A stretch of 64,000 nucleotides of DNA from Panagrolaimus kolymaensis (lineage: Eukaryota > Nematoda > Chromadorea > Rhabditida > Panagrolaimidae), in NCBI GenBank assembly GCA_028622995.1, contig JAJQJQ010000031.1, forward strand, positions 1,054,001-1,118,000. Direction: 5' to 3'. The first letter of the stretch is position 1; the number at the start of each line of letters is the position of its first letter. Position numbers and translations under genes: made by a program. This document shows, in pieces, positions 62,108-64,000 of the stretch. Below the pieces are notes generated by a model that ran no database searches, was not told where the DNA came from, and was given only the letters and a program-made list of their open reading frames with translations.

Positions 62108-62463
62108 TTTACTCACTGAATGATTTTTTTTCGGTTTTCCTTTCAATTAAAAAGGTGCATTTTTATGATAAAAAAAGAGAAGGAAAAAAATTGAGAAGAA
62201 AAATTAATGAATGAATGATAAACTGATAAAAAACTAATATAGTTGTGATCAACACCACTATCAGCATCGATGTCCTTGCTTTAAAGGTATGGAATTCATC
62301 GGATGAGTCAATAAATCAACGATAAAGGCAGGAGTACCTCTTTCATAACACTATATTAAAAATTTATGGAATTTTTCTCTCGTTTTTTATTGCATTGATA
62401 ATTGTTTCCACTAAATTAGAAAGCAAAGGCATAAAGTTTTAGATCAAAATGTTTTTTGATATG
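62108..62463. other. Intergenic, promoter side of calpain 2
   Basis: AT-rich. The LTR element begins at its right end. Nothing else recognised. Confidence 0.4.
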
Positions 62464-62645
62464 TGTTGGACATGTAAAGACACATCTCTGATTGTCTGTC
62501 CTCTGATCCCGCCGCGCTTAGTTGTCTTGTTATTGTTGTAATGTATTGCTATTGTAATGTATGTGCGAAGCTCGGTCAGAGTTAGCAAGTGTCTAATAAA
62601 CTGCTATATTAACCGTCGCTGTACACTAGAAGGCTGTGCAGCACA
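62464..62645 (+). repeat. Left LTR
   Basis: 182 bp, TG...CA ends, one visible difference (GTCGCT against GCCGCT) from the right LTR. Confidence 0.92.
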
Positions 62646-62700
62646 AATTGGTAACGAAGGATTCTCATCTGCACGCCTCCGAAGAAGAGAAATCAACTGC

Positions 62701-62815
62701 TGTTTTTCCTGATTTTTTGTTTAAAAATCAGCTGCTCGTGCTTTTTCCTGATTTTTGGTTAAAAAATCTGCTGGTCGTGCTTTTTCCTGATTTTTGATTA
62801 AAAATCTGCTGGAAG
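62701..62815 (+). repeat. Three tandem ~38 bp units inside the LTR element
   Basis: Each unit follows TTTTTCCTGATTTTT, then a G/A-TTAAAAA stretch, then TCTGCTGGTCG or a variant. They lie close to the primer-binding end, in the untranslated leader position. Role unknown. Confidence 0.75.
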
Positions 62816-63593
62816 AAGATCAAAAGAAAAAGAAAGAAGAGTTAAGGCTTAAACTCCGAAAAGCTCCGTTTGATGATAGCGAACAATCATCCGTTCTTGG
62901 TGACCGTAAACCACGACAAAACAAAGATGTTCTTGATCGCGTCGTGGAAGAAAATCAATCAAAGGAAGAGAAGGAAGGAAGTAGCTGTATATGGTGGCAC
63001 TTCTGATCTTTGTGATCACATGTTAACCTGTTGGCATGGTACATGTACTTCGAACTCTCCTGCTGATGATGATAAACGACAACTGGTAAATCTTGAACTT
63101 TGTATGGCTTCTTGATCGTGATACTTATGGTCCTGCATCTCAAAAGCTTCATCGCTGTTTGGCGGCTCTCCACCGCATGATGTTTCAACTCCAGGGGAAG
63201 ATGGATTGGATGGACATGGTAAAACGACGACGTATTGGAAGAAGGATATGGAAATGGTATTGGAATGGACATGGTTCTTATGGATATGGAAAGAAATGGC
63301 TATGGTATGAACTTGGTAAAAAGAAGGTATCAACATGGCACATAGCAACGTGAAAGAACAAATGGAAGATCTCAAGTGGCAAGCATGGCTCGAAGAAGAT
63401 CTCTTGAATGAACATGGCTCGAACTCGATCAACTCAAGGCTCTTGTACTGGTGCGACTACTTATGATGCTCAAACTATGGGAAAACTCTTGCAACAAATG
63501 GTCCACAATCAATGTTATGTTATTGTAGTTTTGTTAGCATTGTATTGTTATTGTAATCTTGAGCTAAGTATGTCCTTTGTAAGTGGTGGAGAA

Positions 63594-63775
63594 TGTTGGA
63601 CATGTAAAGACACATCTCTGATTGTCTGTCCTCTGATCCCGCCGCGCTTAGTTGTCTTGTTATTGTTGTAATGTATTGCTATTGTAATGTATGTGCGAAG
63701 CTCGGTCAGAGTTAGCAAGTGTCTAATAAACTGCTATATTAACCGCCGCTGTACACTAGAAGGCTGTGCAGCACA
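63594..63775 (+). repeat. Right LTR
   Basis: 182 bp copy of 62464-62645, followed by the ATATG target duplication. Confidence 0.92.
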
Positions 63776-64000
63776 ATATGTAAATGAAAACGATACAGTT
63801 GGACACCGATTTATCTATTTCTTTTAAGAATAAAAAACACCAAAAAATAGGCAGTAATCGAACAAATAAAAGCAAGAGCATTGTGTCATGGATTTACTTT
63901 TCTATAAATTCTCCTTAGGGCCTTTGTCGTCTTATGTCTCACGACTTAATGAGTGGTTCGTTTCATTGTAGAGAAGTTAAAAATTTCGAGGCAATAGTTG

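Larger units (their letters stand above)
62464..63775. mobile_element. Non-autonomous LTR retroelement (TRIM-like), complete
   Basis: Two 182 bp direct repeats, each starting TGTTGGACATG and ending GCAGCACA, flank 948 bp of internal DNA. The host bases ATATG occur immediately before the left LTR (62459-62463) and after the right LTR (63776-63780), a perfect 5 bp target-site duplication. TGGTAACGAAGG just inside the left LTR is a plausible tRNA primer-binding site. The purine-rich GGTGGAGAA before the right LTR is a plausible polypurine tract. No reverse transcriptase, integrase or protease motif is present, so movement would need proteins supplied by another element. Confidence 0.92.

Noticed and set aside
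62794..63671. Several ORFs of 70-138 codons on both strands within the LTR element
   Set aside because: None shows gag, protease, reverse transcriptase or integrase motifs, and overlapping frames on both strands suggest chance. A short gag-like remnant cannot be excluded.

Overview
This is nuclear DNA from a nematode. It is very AT-rich and rich in A/T homopolymers. Genes are broken by many 45-60 bp introns with GT...TTTTAG/TTTCAG borders. The gene content is nematode-like: an astacin with EGF, CUB and ShK modules, a Patched-related (PTR) protein, a GT10 fucosyltransferase, a GalNAc-transferase and UNC-79. Intronless F-box-like genes and Hsp70-like oddities suggest a clade IV free-living (Panagrolaimus-like) worm, but that placement is inference. 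I built the gene models by hand. In every complete spliced model the exon phases join and the total length is divisible by three.

Layout. 1-1209 (+): 3' end of an MFS transporter. 1632-4167 (+): astacin-like pseudoprotease with a TTAA-flanked MITE in its first coding exon. 4295-9017 (-): PTR gene with a defensin-like gene nested on the other strand of one intron (7066-7519). 9620-10450 (-): F-box-like gene. 11654-13899 (+): polypeptide GalNAc-transferase, tail to tail with gene A (14168-15886, -), a divergent Hsp70-like protein. 16091-17160: 1.07 kb foldback element. 17276-18817 (-): alpha-1,3-fucosyltransferase. 19166-21437: second copy of the GalNAc-transferase tail plus gene B (-), paralogue of A. 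21734-26984 (-): WDR81. 27728-28356 (+): PYM. 28946-30268 (+): secreted two-module protein with one in-frame stop. 30550-33567 (+): MYST acetyltransferase with PHD fingers. 34843-35099 (-): second defensin-like gene. 35636-35876: second MITE copy. 36708-39019 (+): SOL/CAPN15-type calpain. 39899-40744 (-): F-box-like gene. 42366-48220 (-): Gln-rich coiled-coil protein, possibly Shroom-related. 52481-56297 (-): UNC-79, ending after its N-terminal third. 59769-62107 (-): second SOL-type calpain. 62464-63775: small non-autonomous LTR element with a perfect 5 bp target duplication.

The genes do not form one pathway. Three themes stand out. First, recent local duplication with mosaic divergence: A/B with the GalNAc-transferase tail, and the two calpains. 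Second, catalytic folds that have lost their key residues: the astacin, the Hsp70-like genes and the zinc finger of calpain 2. Third, insertions of small non-autonomous elements, three of them at TTAA sites. Long stretches at 45.6-52.4 kb and 56.3-59.7 kb are simple-sequence, AT-rich non-coding DNA.
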